64,000 nt of DNA, taken from Streptomyces sp. WAC08241 (GTDB lineage Bacteria; Actinomycetota; Actinomycetes; Streptomycetales; Streptomycetaceae). Numbering within the stretch: position 1 is the stretch's first letter; each line of letters begins with the position of its first letter. The notes beneath the pieces are model-generated. The model was not told the origin of the DNA. It saw only the letters and a program-made list of their open reading frames with translations, and made no database searches. Both the position numbers and the translations under genes were made by a program. The stretch is from the NCBI GenBank assembly GCA_007858575.1, contig CP042279.1, positions 6,789,001 to 6,853,000 on the forward strand. Direction: 5' to 3'. This document shows, one piece after another, positions 18,607-28,615 of the stretch.

Positions 18607-18641
18607 CGGGGCCCGGACCGCGAGAAGCGGTCCGGGCCCCG
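18607..18641. terminator. strong hairpin between the small protein gene and tRNA-Gly
   Basis: CGGGGCCCGGACCGC (18607-18621) pairs exactly with GCGGTCCGGGCCCCG (18627-18641) around GAGAA. It separates converging transcripts and also lies just beyond the 3' end of the minus-strand tRNA. Confidence 0.88.
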
Positions 18642-18651
18642 GGCCATGTGG

Positions 18652-18722
18652 AGCGGGTGACGGGAATCGAACCCGCGTAGCTAGTTTGGAAGACTAGTGC
18701 TCTACCATTGAGCTACACCCGC
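18652..18722 (-). tRNA. tRNA-Gly (anticodon TCC)
   Basis: The minus strand reads GCGGGTGTAGCTCAATGGTA and folds as a full cloverleaf: acceptor GCGGGTG/CACCCGC, D arm GCTC/GAGC, anticodon stem CTAGT/ACTAG with loop CTTCCAA, T arm GCGGG/CCCGT with loop TTCGATT. Discriminator T, no encoded CCA. Confidence 0.97.
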
Positions 18723-18854
18723 ACAGCATCGCGCCGCAGGTCACGAGGACCGCGGCACGAAGAGCATGGTACCGGGTCCGCGGCCGTCTTCGCACACCCC
18801 GTGAAACAGGGGCGCCGCACAGTCCCCGTGCATGTACCCTACGTGTCGCACCGA

Positions 18855-18931
18855 CGGGGTGTGGCGCAGCTTGGTAGCGCGTCCGCTTTGGGAGCGGAAG
18901 GCCGTGGGTTCAAATCCCGCCACCCCGACCA
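18855..18931 (+). tRNA. tRNA-Pro (anticodon TGG)
   Basis: Acceptor CGGGGTG/CACCCCG, D-loop AGCTTGGTAGC, anticodon stem TCCGC/GCGGA with loop TTTGGGA, T loop TTCAAAT. Discriminator A at 18928 and an encoded CCA at 18929-18931. Divergent from tRNA-Gly. Confidence 0.97.
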
Positions 18932-19099
18932 CGACGACCACGCGCCCGTCCCGGGCGTTCTTGATCATGTTGTGGGCGTCCTCCCGCTTGCGGTTACTAT
19001 GCAAGCTGCGTGCCCGTGTGTCTCTCTGACCGGCCGATCGGCCGGACCCGCCCCGCGCGGTCCGGCTGCATCCAGAATCAGCCACAAGGAGACCGAACC

Positions 19100-20481
19100 G
19101 TGAAGAGCGCCGTGGAGACCCTGAACCCGACCCGGGTTCGGCTCACTGTCGAGGTGCCCTTCGAGGAGCTCAAGGACAGCCTCGACGCGGCGTACAAGAA
19201 GATCAACCAGCAGGTCACGGTCAAGGGCTTCCGCAAGGGCAAGATCCCGGCTCGCGTGATCGACCAGCGGTTCGGCCGCGGCGCCGTGCTGGAAGAGGCC
19301 GTCAACGACGCGCTCCCGAAGTTCTACACCGAGGCCGTCAACGAGGCCGAGGTCAACCCGCTCGGCCAGCCCGAGGTCGACATCACCGAGCTGAAGGACG
19401 GCGAGCTGCTGGCCTTCACCGCCGAGGTCGACATCCGCCCGGCGATCGAGATCCCGGACTACTCCGGCATCGAGGTCACCGTCGACGCGGTCGAGGTCAC
19501 CGACGAGGACGTCGAGAAGTCCGTGGAGCAGCTCCGCGAGCGCTTCGCCTCGACCTCCCCGGTCGAGCGCGCCGCCCAGGACGGCGACGTCGTCACCATC
19601 GACCTGGAGGCCAAGGTCGACGGCGAGGTCCTGCCCGACGGCGTCGCGAGCGACGTCTCGTACACGATCGGCTCCGGCGAGCTGCTCGACGGCATCGACG
19701 AGGCCGTCAAGGGCCTGGAGGCCGGCGGCGAGGCCACCTTCACCTCGCAGCTCAAGGGCGGCTCCGCCGAGGGCAAGGACGCGGAGGTCACCGTCAAGGT
19801 CACCGCCGTCGCCGCCCGCGAGCTCCCCGAGCTGGACGACGAGTTCGCCCAGCTCGCCTCGGAGTTCGACACCCTCGACGAGCTCAAGGCCGACAGCCGC
19901 AAGCGCCTCGAGAACATGAAGCAGTTCGACCAGGCCACCCAGGCCCAGGAGCGCGTCCTCGACGAGCTCCTCAAGCTGGTCGAGGTCCCGATGCCCGAGA
20001 AGCTCCTCGAGGACGAGATCAACACCCGCAAGCACAACCTGAGCACCACCAGCTCGGCCAGATGGGCCTCGACCTCGGCAAGTACCTGGAGATCCAGGGC
20101 AAGACCGAGGAGGAGTTCCTGGCCGAGACCAAGGAGCAGGCCGAGAAGGGCATCAAGACCCAGTTCATCCTCGACGAGCTGGTCAACCGGGAGAAGCTCG
20201 ACGTCTCCCGCGAGGAGCTCACCGAGCACCTGTTCCGCCGTGCCGCCTCCTCCGGCATGAGCCCCGACCAGTTCGCCCAGGCCGTGGCCCAGGGCGGCCA
20301 GGTGCCGATGCTCGTCGGCGAGGTCGCCCGCGGCAAGGCCCTCGCGGTCGTCGTCGAGGCCGCCAAGGTCGTCGACACCAACGGCGAGGTCGTCGACCTC
20401 TCCGACGACGAGGACGAGGCCGCCGAGACCGCCGTCGAGGCGGCCGAGGGTGCCGAGGCCGAGGCCTCCGAGGACAAGTAA
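19100..20481 (+). CDS. tig: trigger factor, ribosome-associated chaperone, one frameshift
   Basis: GTG 19100 with AAGGAG eight bases ahead. The N-terminal ribosome-binding domain includes GFRKGKIPARVI, a form of the GFRxGxxP loop that docks on L23. A peptidyl-prolyl isomerase (FKBP) domain follows at about 155-240, then the helical chaperone arms. A single indel near 20045 (after TRKHNL) moves the last ~145 residues to another frame. The end is very acidic (DDEDEAAETAVEAAEG), usual in Streptomyces. Rebuilt length about 460. In actinobacteria tig regularly precedes the clpP operon, as here. Confidence 0.96.
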
Positions 20482-20524
20482 GGTCCGAACGCGGCGCGGA
20501 GGCTCCGGCCCCGCCCGCACCCCT

Positions 20525-20562
20525 CACGGGCCCGTGCGCACGGCTGTGCGCACGGGCCCGTG
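20525..20562 (+). terminator. hairpin after tig
   Basis: CACGGGCCCGTGCGCA (20525-20540) is matched by TGCGCACGGGCCCGTG (20547-20562) with a 6-base loop. It should isolate tig from clpP1. Confidence 0.85.
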
Positions 20563-20603
20563 GACGTACTGGGGACCCCTGTCGCGCGCGCCCAACTACC
20601 TTG

Positions 20604-20617
20604 CGCTCCCAGCGAAC
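20604..20617. promoter_or_regulatory. ClgR-type box upstream of clpP1-clpP2
   Basis: CGC-TCCCA-GCGAAC on the plus strand is GTTCGC-N5-GCG on the other, an exact match to the binding motif reported for the Streptomyces activator ClgR as I recall it. ClgR controls clpP1-clpP2, clpC and lon. The box lies 133 bases before the clpP1 start, a suitable place for activation. Confidence 0.75.
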
Positions 20618-20749
20618 AGTTCGGGAACCGGGATGGCGTTGTCCCACCTGCGCGTTAGGGTCCATGAATACGGGGCAGTGCCTTCGGCAGAGCCTTCTGA
20701 ACGAGACGCGGAGACGGCCCGGGGCCGTCGGAGACGAGCAGGTGGATAC

Positions 20750-21365
20750 GTGACGAATCTGAAGCCTTACGCCGCGGGTGAGCCGTCCATCGGTGGCGGC
20801 CTCGGCGACCATGTCTACAACCGGCTGCTCGGCGAGCGCATCGTCTTCCTCGGCCAGCAGGTCGACGACGACATCGCCAACAAGATCACCGCCCAGATGC
20901 TCCTCCTGGCCGCCGAGCCGGACAAGGACATCTACCTCTACATCAACAGCCCCGGTGGCTCGGTGACGGCCGGCATGGCCGTCTACGACACCATGCAGTA
21001 CATCCCGAACGACGTCGTCACCATCGGCATGGGCATGGCGGCCTCCATGGGCAGTTCCTGCTGACCGGCGGCACCCGCGGCAGCGCTTCGCGCTGCCGAA
21101 CACCGACATCCTGATGCACCAGGGCTCCGCCGGCATCGGTGGCACCGCCTCGGACATCAAGATCCAGGCCGAGTACCTCCTGCGCACCAAGAAGCGCATG
21201 GCCGAGATCACCGCGCACCACTCCGGCCAGACCGTCGAGGCGATCATCCGCGACGGCGACCGCGACCGCTGGTTCACCGCGGAGGAGGCCAAGGACTACG
21301 GCCTCATCGACGAGATCATCTCTGCCGCCTCGGGCGTTCCGGGCGGCGGCGGCACGGGCGCCTGA
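20750..21365 (+). CDS. clpP1: ATP-dependent Clp protease proteolytic subunit 1, frameshifted
   Basis: Serine peptidase subunit that forms a tetradecameric chamber fed by ClpX or ClpC. GTG 20750 begins TNLKPYAAGEPSIGGGLGD. Motifs in order: YLYINSPGGSVTAG, nucleophile Ser in GMAASMG, His in ILMHQGSAG, Asp in RDRWF. Around 21050-21090 the frame breaks at least twice, inside the normally invariant region from the nucleophile to GTPGKRFALPN, and resumes at NTDILMHQ. About 205 residues rebuilt. clpP2 follows after 62 bases, so the two are an operon. Streptomyces ClpP1 deletion is known to delay development. Confidence 0.93.
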
Positions 21366-21427
21366 GCCCCGCCGGCCCGCCCCAGAGCCCCAGCCCACCG
21401 AACGCCACCAGGACGGTGAACACCCAG

Positions 21428-22086
21428 ATGCAGAACAACCTCTCCGCGAGCGGCTCTACACCGGCGCGCCGATGGACAACCGCTACGTCGTGCCGCGCTT
21501 CGTGGAGCGCACCTCGCAGGGCGTGCGCGAGTACGACCCGTACGCGAAGCTCTTCGAGGAGCGCGTGATCTTCCTCGGCGTGCAGATCGACGACGCCTCC
21601 GCCAACGACGTCATGGCGCAGCTCCTGTGCCTGGAGTCGATGGACCCGGACCGCGACATCTCGATCTACATCAACAGCCCCGGCGGCTCCTTCACCGCGC
21701 TGACGGCGATCTACGACACGATGCAGTTCGTGAAGCCCGACATCCAGACGGTCTGCATGGGCCAGGCGGCCTCCGCCGCGGCCGTGCTGCTCGCCGCCGG
21801 CACCCCCGGCAAGCGGATGGCCCTGCCGAACGCCCGCGTGCTGATCCACCAGCCCTCCGGCGGCACCGGCCGCGAGCAGCTCTCCGACCTGGAGATCGCG
21901 GCCAACGAGATCCTGCGGATGCGCAGCCAGCTCGAGGAGATGCTGGCCAAGCACTCCTCGACCCCGATCGAGAAGATCCGCGACGACATCGAGCGCGACA
22001 AGATCCTGACCGCCGAGGACGCCCTCGCGTACGGTCTGGTCGACCAGATCGTCTCGACCCGCAAGAGCACGGCCGCCGCGGCCTGA
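21428..22086 (+). CDS. clpP2: ATP-dependent Clp protease proteolytic subunit 2, one frameshift
   Basis: ATG 21428 (MQNNLSAS). A missing C near 21454 shifts to the frame of LYTGAPMDNRYVVPRF, after which the frame is clean. Catalytic Ser in GQAASAAAVLL, His in VLIHQPSGG, Asp in ERDKILTAEDA. About 219 residues, standard. Actinobacterial ClpP1 and ClpP2 form mixed rings; ClpP2 commonly provides the docking surface for the ATPase. Same operon and same ClgR-type promoter as clpP1. Confidence 0.94.
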
Positions 22087-22256
22087 TCGCTCGACCTTCC
22101 CTGGCACGGTGAACACGGCCCGGCGGCCTCATGGCCGAATCGCGACCGTGTGAACCGTGCCAAGGGGGCCCGAACGGGGCCCGGCAAGGTACCGTCGAAT
22201 ATGAGGCACCAGGAGTCGCCGAACCACGCGACTCCCAGGCGAAGGGGAAGCACCTC

Positions 22257-23537
<1,281 letters not shown>

Positions 23538-23554
23538 CGGCCGTACGCACGGAG

Positions 23555-23588
23555 AAGGGGCGCCCCACCGGCTCGGTGGGGCGCCCTT
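23555..23588 (+). terminator. hairpin after clpX
   Basis: AAGGGGCGCCCCACCG and CGGTGGGGCGCCCTT pair with one extra G around GCT. It lies between convergent clpX and the minus-strand gene at 23610. Confidence 0.82.
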
Positions 23589-23609
23589 CCGCGTGTACGC
23601 TGTGCCGCG

Positions 23610-24551
23610 TCAGAGCTTGACGCGGACCTCCTTGCGGAGCTTGGCGGTGATGGAGGCGGCGTCCTCGGCAGTGCTGCTCTTGCCCGCCATCAGGGAGGCC
23701 AGGTCCATCGGCATCACGTAACCGACGGTGCTGTGGTCGGCCCAGACGCACACCGGCATGGTGAACTCCTTGGCACCGAGGGGACTTGAGCCGTCCGCCT
23801 TCGACTTGATCTCCTGGCACTTGAGGAGCGCGCCGTCGAGCTCCGCAGGCTCGTACTGCTTCGGTTCGCCCACCAGCTCGGCCTTGTCGTCCTTCTCCTT
23901 CGACGCCTCCGCGCGCATGCCCGCGAAGATGCCGTCGAGCGTCTTCTCCGGGTCGTCGATCTGGCCGTACACGCCGCCGAACTGGATCAGCTTGGAGCCG
24001 AGCGGGTTGCTGGAGTCCTTCACCTCCCACTGGGCGGTGACGTTCTTGCCGTTCTTCACGCCGTTCTTCTCGGCGTCCTTGATGAAGTCGTCGTCATCGT
24101 TCTTTGAACCGCTGCCGGCGCTCTTCTTGTACTCGGTGAGCACCGTCTCCGGGGTGATCAGCTTGTGCGGGCCGTCGTCCGCGACCGAGGAGCCGCCGCC
24201 CCGCCGATCACGAAGTACGCGCCCACCGCGATCGCCACGACCGCGGCCACGCCGCCGATGATCCAGCCCGCCTTGGACTTCTTGGGGGCCGGCGGGGCGG
24301 CGGGAAGCCGCCGGGGCCCTGGGGGCCGCCGTACGGGGGCTGCTGGCCGTACGGGCCGGGCTGCTGCGGGTAGCCGTACGGCGGCTGCTGCGGCGGGACG
24401 CCCTGGGGGCCTGCTGGGGGTACCCGTAGCCGGGCTGGGCACCGTACGGCCCCGGCTGCTGCGGCTGCTGACCGTAGGGGCCCGGCTGGCCGTAGGGCCC
24501 GGGCTGCTGGGGCGGCTGACCGCCGTACGGGCCCGGCTGGTTGTAGCTCAT
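23610..24551 (-). CDS. membrane-anchored hypothetical protein with Pro/Gly/Tyr/Gln-rich cytosolic tail, frameshifted
   Basis: Starts ATG 24551 (MSYNQPGPYGGQPPQQPGPY) with a GPYGQQP-type repetitive tail of about 80 residues. Restoring indels near 24410 and 24200 gives KKSKAGWIIGGVAAVVAIAV, a single membrane helix after a basic patch, and then an external domain of about 190 residues ending TAKLRKEVRVKL. That domain contains two conserved-looking Cys (ALLKCQEIK and MPVCVWAD) that may form a disulfide. This arrangement (low-complexity tail, one helix, folded outer domain) is common in Streptomyces; no function is known to me. Confidence 0.65.
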   Translation of the reverse strand: MSYNQPGPYGGQPPQQPGPYGQPGPYGQQPQQPGPYGAQPGYGYPQQAPRASRRSSRRTATRSSPARTASSPRTAAPRAPAASRRPAGPQEVQGGLDHRRRGRGRGDRGGRVLRDRRGGGSSVADDGPHKLITPETVLTEYKKSAGSGSKNDDDDFIKDAEKNGVKNGKNVTAQWEVKDSSNPLGSKLIQFGGVYGQIDDPEKTLDGIFAGMRAEASKEKDDKAELVGEPKQYEPAELDGALLKCQEIKSKADGSSPLGAKEFTMPVCVWADHSTVGYVMPMDLASLMAGKSSTAEDAASITAKLRKEVRVKL

Positions 24552-24677
24552 CGACAGGTTCCCCTCACAGGATGTTTATGCCTGCCGGACATCCTGGCGG
24601 AACGGTCGGACACCCGGTGCGGCGGGGGCCACACCGTTACCGAACCAAAGCGTTTCAGGACGGGGGCGCCGCACCCC

Positions 24678-24689
24678 TAAACTGGCCCC
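24678..24689 (+). promoter_or_regulatory. valS leaderless-type promoter element
   Basis: TAAACT at 24678-24683, spacer GGCCCC, then GTG 24690. The hexamer matches a -10 box at the distance that would put transcription start at or next to the start codon. Confidence 0.65.
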
Positions 24690-27306
24690 GTGACCGAGAA
24701 CACTCAGCAGCAGACAGCGCCCACCACCGAACTGCCGACCCAGTACGCGCCGGCCGAGGTAGAGGGCCGCTGTACGAGCGCTGGGTGGAGCGCGGGTACT
24801 TCGAGGCGGACGGACGAGCGAGAAGCCGCCGTACACGATCGTCATTCCGCCGCCGAACGTCACCGGATCGCTCCACCTGGGCCACGCCTTCGAGCACACG
24901 CTGATCGACGCCTCACCCGCCGCAAGCGGATGCAGGGCTACGAGACGCTGTGGCAGCCCGGCATGGACCACGCCGGCATCGCCACCAGAACGTCGTCGAG
25001 CGCGAGCTCGCCAAGGAGGGCAAGTCCCGCCACGACCTGGGCCGCGAGGCGTTCGTCGAGCGCGTCTGGCAGTGGAAGGCCGAGTCCGGTGGCCAGATCT
25101 CCGGCCAGATGAAGCGCCTGGGCGACGGCGTCGCCTGGTCCCGCGAGCGCTTCACCATGGACGAGGGCCTGTCCCAGGCCGTCCAGACCATCTTCAAGAA
25201 GCTCTACGACGACGAGCTGATCTACCGCGCCGAGCGCATCATCAACTGGTGCCCGCGCTGTCTGACGGCCATCTCGGACATCGAGGTCGAGTACCAGGAC
25301 GACGACGGCGAGCTCGTCTCCATCCGCTACGGCGAGGGCGAGGACTCCCTGGTCGTCGCCACCACCCGGGCCGAGACGATGCTCGGCGACACGGCCGTCG
25401 CCGTCCACCCCGACGACGAGCGGTACCGGCACCTGGTCGGCAAGCGGATCAAGCTGCCGCTGACCGACCGTACGATCCCGGTCGTCGCCGACACCCACGT
25501 CGACCCCGAGTTCGGCACCGGCGCCGTCAAGGTGACCCCGGCGCACGACCCGAACGACTTCGAGATCGGCCAGCGCCACGACCTGCCGAACCTCGCCGTC
25601 ATGGACGAGCGCGCGGTCATCACCGCCCACGGCCCCTTCCAGGGCCTGGACCGCCTGGAGGCCCGCTCCGCGATCGTCGCCGCGCTGCGCGCCGAGGGCC
25701 GGATCGTCGCCGAGAAGCGTCCGTACGTCCACTCCGTCGGCCACTGCTCGCGCTGCAAGACCACCATCGAGCCGCGCCTGTCGATGCAGTGGTGGGTCAA
25801 GGTCGGCCCGTTGGCGAAGGCCGCCGGTGACGCGGTCCGCGACGGCAAGGTCAAGATCCACCCGCAGGAGATGGAGAAGCGGTACTTCGACTGGGTCGAC
25901 AACCTGCACGACTGGTGCATCTCGCGCCAGCTCTGGTGGGGCCACCGCATCCCCGTCTGGTACGGCCCGAACGGCGAGGTCGTCTGCGTCGGACCCGACG
26001 AGCAGCCGCCGGCCGGCGAGGGCTGGCACCAGGACACGGACGTCCTGGACACCTGGTTCTCCTCCGGCCTGTGGCCGTTCTCCACGCTCGGCTGGCCGGA
26101 GCGGACCGAGAGCCTGGAGAAGTTCTATCCGAACTCCGTCCTGGTCACCGGCTACGACATCCTCTTCTTCTGGGTCGCCCGGATGATGATGTTCGGCCTG
26201 TACGCGATGGACGGCACCCCGCCGTTCCACACCATCGCCCTGCACGGCATGGTCCGTGACCAGAACGGCAAGAAGATGTCGAAGTCCTTCGGCAACGTGG
26301 TCAACCCGCTGGACTGGATGGACGAGTACGGCTCCGACGCCGTCCGGTTCACCCTGGCCAACGGCGCCAACCCGGGCGTCGACGTCCCGATCGGCGAGGA
26401 CTGGGTCAAGGCGTCCCGGAACTTCGCCAACAAGATCTGAACGCGACCCGCTTCGCGCTCATGAACGGCGCGACGATCGAGGGTCCGCTGCCGGACGCCT
26501 CGGAGATGTCGGCGACCGACCGCTGGATCCTGTCCCGCCTCAACGCGACGGTCGCGCAGGTCGACGCGTACTACGAGGACTACCAGTTCGCGAAGCTCAG
26601 CGACGCGCTCTACCACTTCGCGTGGGACGAGGTCTTCGACTGGTACGTCGAGCTGTCGAAGACGACGTTCTTCGCGGGCGGCGAGCAGGCCCGGGTCTCC
26701 GGCCGGGTCCTCGGCGAGGTCCTGGACGTCATGCTGCGGCTGCTGCACCCGATCGTCCCGTTCGTCACCGAGGCCCTCTGGACCACGCTGACCGGGCGCG
26801 AGTCCGTCGTGATCGCCGACTGGCCGAAGGACTCGGGCTTCCGGGACGCGGCCGCCGAGGCGGAGATCGAGAACCTCCAGCAGGTCGTCACCGAGGTCCG
26901 CCGCTTCCGCGCCGACCAGGGCCTCCAGCCCGGCCAGAAGGTCCCGGCCCGACTGGAGCTCGGCGGCACCGCGCTCGCCGCGCACGAGGCCGCGATCCGT
27001 CAGCTCCTGCGCCTCCAGCCGGAGGGCGAGGGCTTCTCCGCCACCGCCTCCCTGCCGGTCGCCGGGGCCACCGTCGCGCTCGACCTGTCGGGCACGATCG
27101 ACGTGGCGGCGGAGCGCAAGCGCCTCACGAAGGACCTCGCGGCGGCCGAGAAGGAGAAGGCCCAGGCGAACGGCAAGCTCGGCAACGAGGCGTTCCTGGC
27201 GAAGGCCCCGGACAACGTGGTCGAGAAGATCCGCACCCGCCTCGCCAAGGCGGACGAGGACATCGCCCGCATCCAGGCCCAGCTCGCGAACCTGCCGCAG
27301 GCCTAG
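24690..27306 (+). CDS. valS: valyl-tRNA synthetase, frameshifted
   Basis: Charges tRNA-Val with valine. GTG 24690 has TAAACT exactly six bases ahead and no Shine-Dalgarno site, so it is probably leaderless. The class I signature is HLGHA (HIGH variant) near 24880, and KMSKS is present as GKKMSKSFGN near 26270. The editing domain contains TTRAETMLGDTAVAVHP. The C-terminal anticodon domain and coiled-coil arm (DEDIARIQAQLANLPQA) finish the protein. The first 300 bases carry four indels (near 24765, 24815, 24905, 24990) and another lies near 26440, where the frame closes early at FANKI. Rebuilt length about 875 residues. Confidence 0.95.
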
Positions 27307-27325
27307 TCGCGCGAGTCGCTCGCGG

Positions 27326-27360
27326 AGGGCCCGGAACCGAGCGGTCGGTTCCGGGCCCTT
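27326..27360 (+). terminator. hairpin after valS
   Basis: AGGGCCCGGAACCGA (27326-27340) pairs with TCGGTTCCGGGCCCTT (27345-27360) around GCGG; 20 bases past the stop. Confidence 0.85.
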
Positions 27361-27415
27361 CCCGTACGGGTGGGCCGAGTGCCCGGCCCGCAGGGGACAG
27401 GGCCCGCGACCCTGG

Positions 27416-28570
27416 ATGATGGAAGGCATGCTCCGTCTCCCCGCCGTCCCCGCGTTGCGCCGTCGCGCGGAACGGTGGGCGGGCTCGCCCCGCGCCCTCG
27501 ACGTCGTCGCCGCGCTCAGCGCCTTCGGCCTCATGGTCCTGGACGTGCCGGGCCTCGCCCGCGAGGACAACTCCCTCACCGGCGTCACCGCTACCCTGGT
27601 CCTGGCGGCCGGCGCGGCCACCCTCGTCGTCCGGCGCCGGCTGCCCTGGATCCCGTACCTTGTGGCGCTCGGCCTGATGGGGTGGCTGCACGAGCTCACC
27701 ATGATCCAGTTCGCGCTGTACTCGATCGGCCGGTTCCGGGGCCGGCGGGCCGCCGTCCTCGCGACCGCGCTCTACGTCGCCGTCGCGTACGCCCTCTTCC
27801 AGACCCCCGGCCGGCCCCTCCACGGCTACACCCTGAGCGACTTCCTGAGCATCGTCGTCCCGATCGGGGTCCTCGCGGCGGGCGTCGGCATCGCCGCGTA
27901 CCGCCAGGACCTCGTCCGCGCCCTGGAGACCGAGCGCCGCGAGGCCGCCGCCCGGCAGGCCGTCCAGGAGGAGCGGATCTCCGTCGGCCGGGACGTCCAC
28001 GACCTGGTCGGCCGCGAGCTGACCGTCCTCGCGGTCCGGGCCGAGGTCCTCGCCGTACGGGCCCGGGACGGGGCCCACCGGCGGGACTTCGAGGAGCTCG
28101 CGGACACCGCCCGGCGCGCCCACCGGATGCTCAACGAGACGATCGTGCGGCGCGCCGACCGGGACCCGGCCACCTCCGGCCTGGACGGGCTCGCCGCCCT
28201 CGCCCGGGAGGGCGGACGGATGGGCAGCCCCGTGCGGCTGACGGTCGCCGAGGAGGCGAAGGCGCTGTCGCCGCTCCGGCAGACGGCCGTCCACCGGGTC
28301 GTCCAGGAGTGCCTGACGAACGCGGCCAAGCACGCGCCCGGCCTGCCCGTCACGGTCGTGATCGCGGTGGAGGGGCCCGACCTGCGGATCGAGGTGCGCA
28401 ACCCGCTGCCGTCCGCGCCGCCGGACCGGGCCCCCGTCTCGACCGGCACCGGCCTGCTCTCCATGGCGGAACGGGTCACCAGCATGGGCGGCACGCTGGA
28501 GGCGGGACCGGAGGACGGGGAGTACGTGGTGCGGGCGGCGCTTCCGGCGGGCCTCGCCGCCGGGCGATGA
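27416..28570 (+). CDS. sensor histidine kinase, NarL-partner type (HisKA_3), without adjacent regulator
   Basis: Intact, 384 residues from ATG 27416; ATG 27428 is an alternative. An N-terminal membrane region of about five helices (residues ~27-160) has almost no external loops, suggesting it senses within the membrane. The dimerisation helix has ERISVGRDVHDLVGREL with phospho-acceptor His195. The ATPase domain shows an N box (VQECLTNAAKH) and a G box (GTGLLSMAERV). This kinase class normally pairs with a LuxR/NarL response regulator encoded next door; none is in this window, so it is an orphan kinase lying between valS and folC. Signal unknown. Confidence 0.86.
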   Translation: MMEGMLRLPAVPALRRRAERWAGSPRALDVVAALSAFGLMVLDVPGLAREDNSLTGVTATLVLAAGAATLVVRRRLPWIPYLVALGLMGWLHELTMIQFALYSIGRFRGRRAAVLATALYVAVAYALFQTPGRPLHGYTLSDFLSIVVPIGVLAAGVGIAAYRQDLVRALETERREAAARQAVQEERISVGRDVHDLVGRELTVLAVRAEVLAVRARDGAHRRDFEELADTARRAHRMLNETIVRRADRDPATSGLDGLAALAREGGRMGSPVRLTVAEEAKALSPLRQTAVHRVVQECLTNAAKHAPGLPVTVVIAVEGPDLRIEVRNPLPSAPPDRAPVSTGTGLLSMAERVTSMGGTLEAGPEDGEYVVRAALPAGLAAGR

Positions 28571-28603
28571 GCGGGCCGTCCGCACCGCGCCCGGGCCGCT
28601 CCG

Positions 28604-28615
28604 TAGACTGGCCCC
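28604..28615 (+). promoter_or_regulatory. folC leaderless-type promoter element
   Basis: TAGACT at 28604-28609, spacer GGCCCC identical to that of valS, then GTG 28616. Confidence 0.62.

Noticed and set aside
18652..18931. tRNA pair as an attachment site for an integrated element
   Set aside because: No integrase, excisionase or partial tRNA copy was found in the window, and both flanks are core genes.
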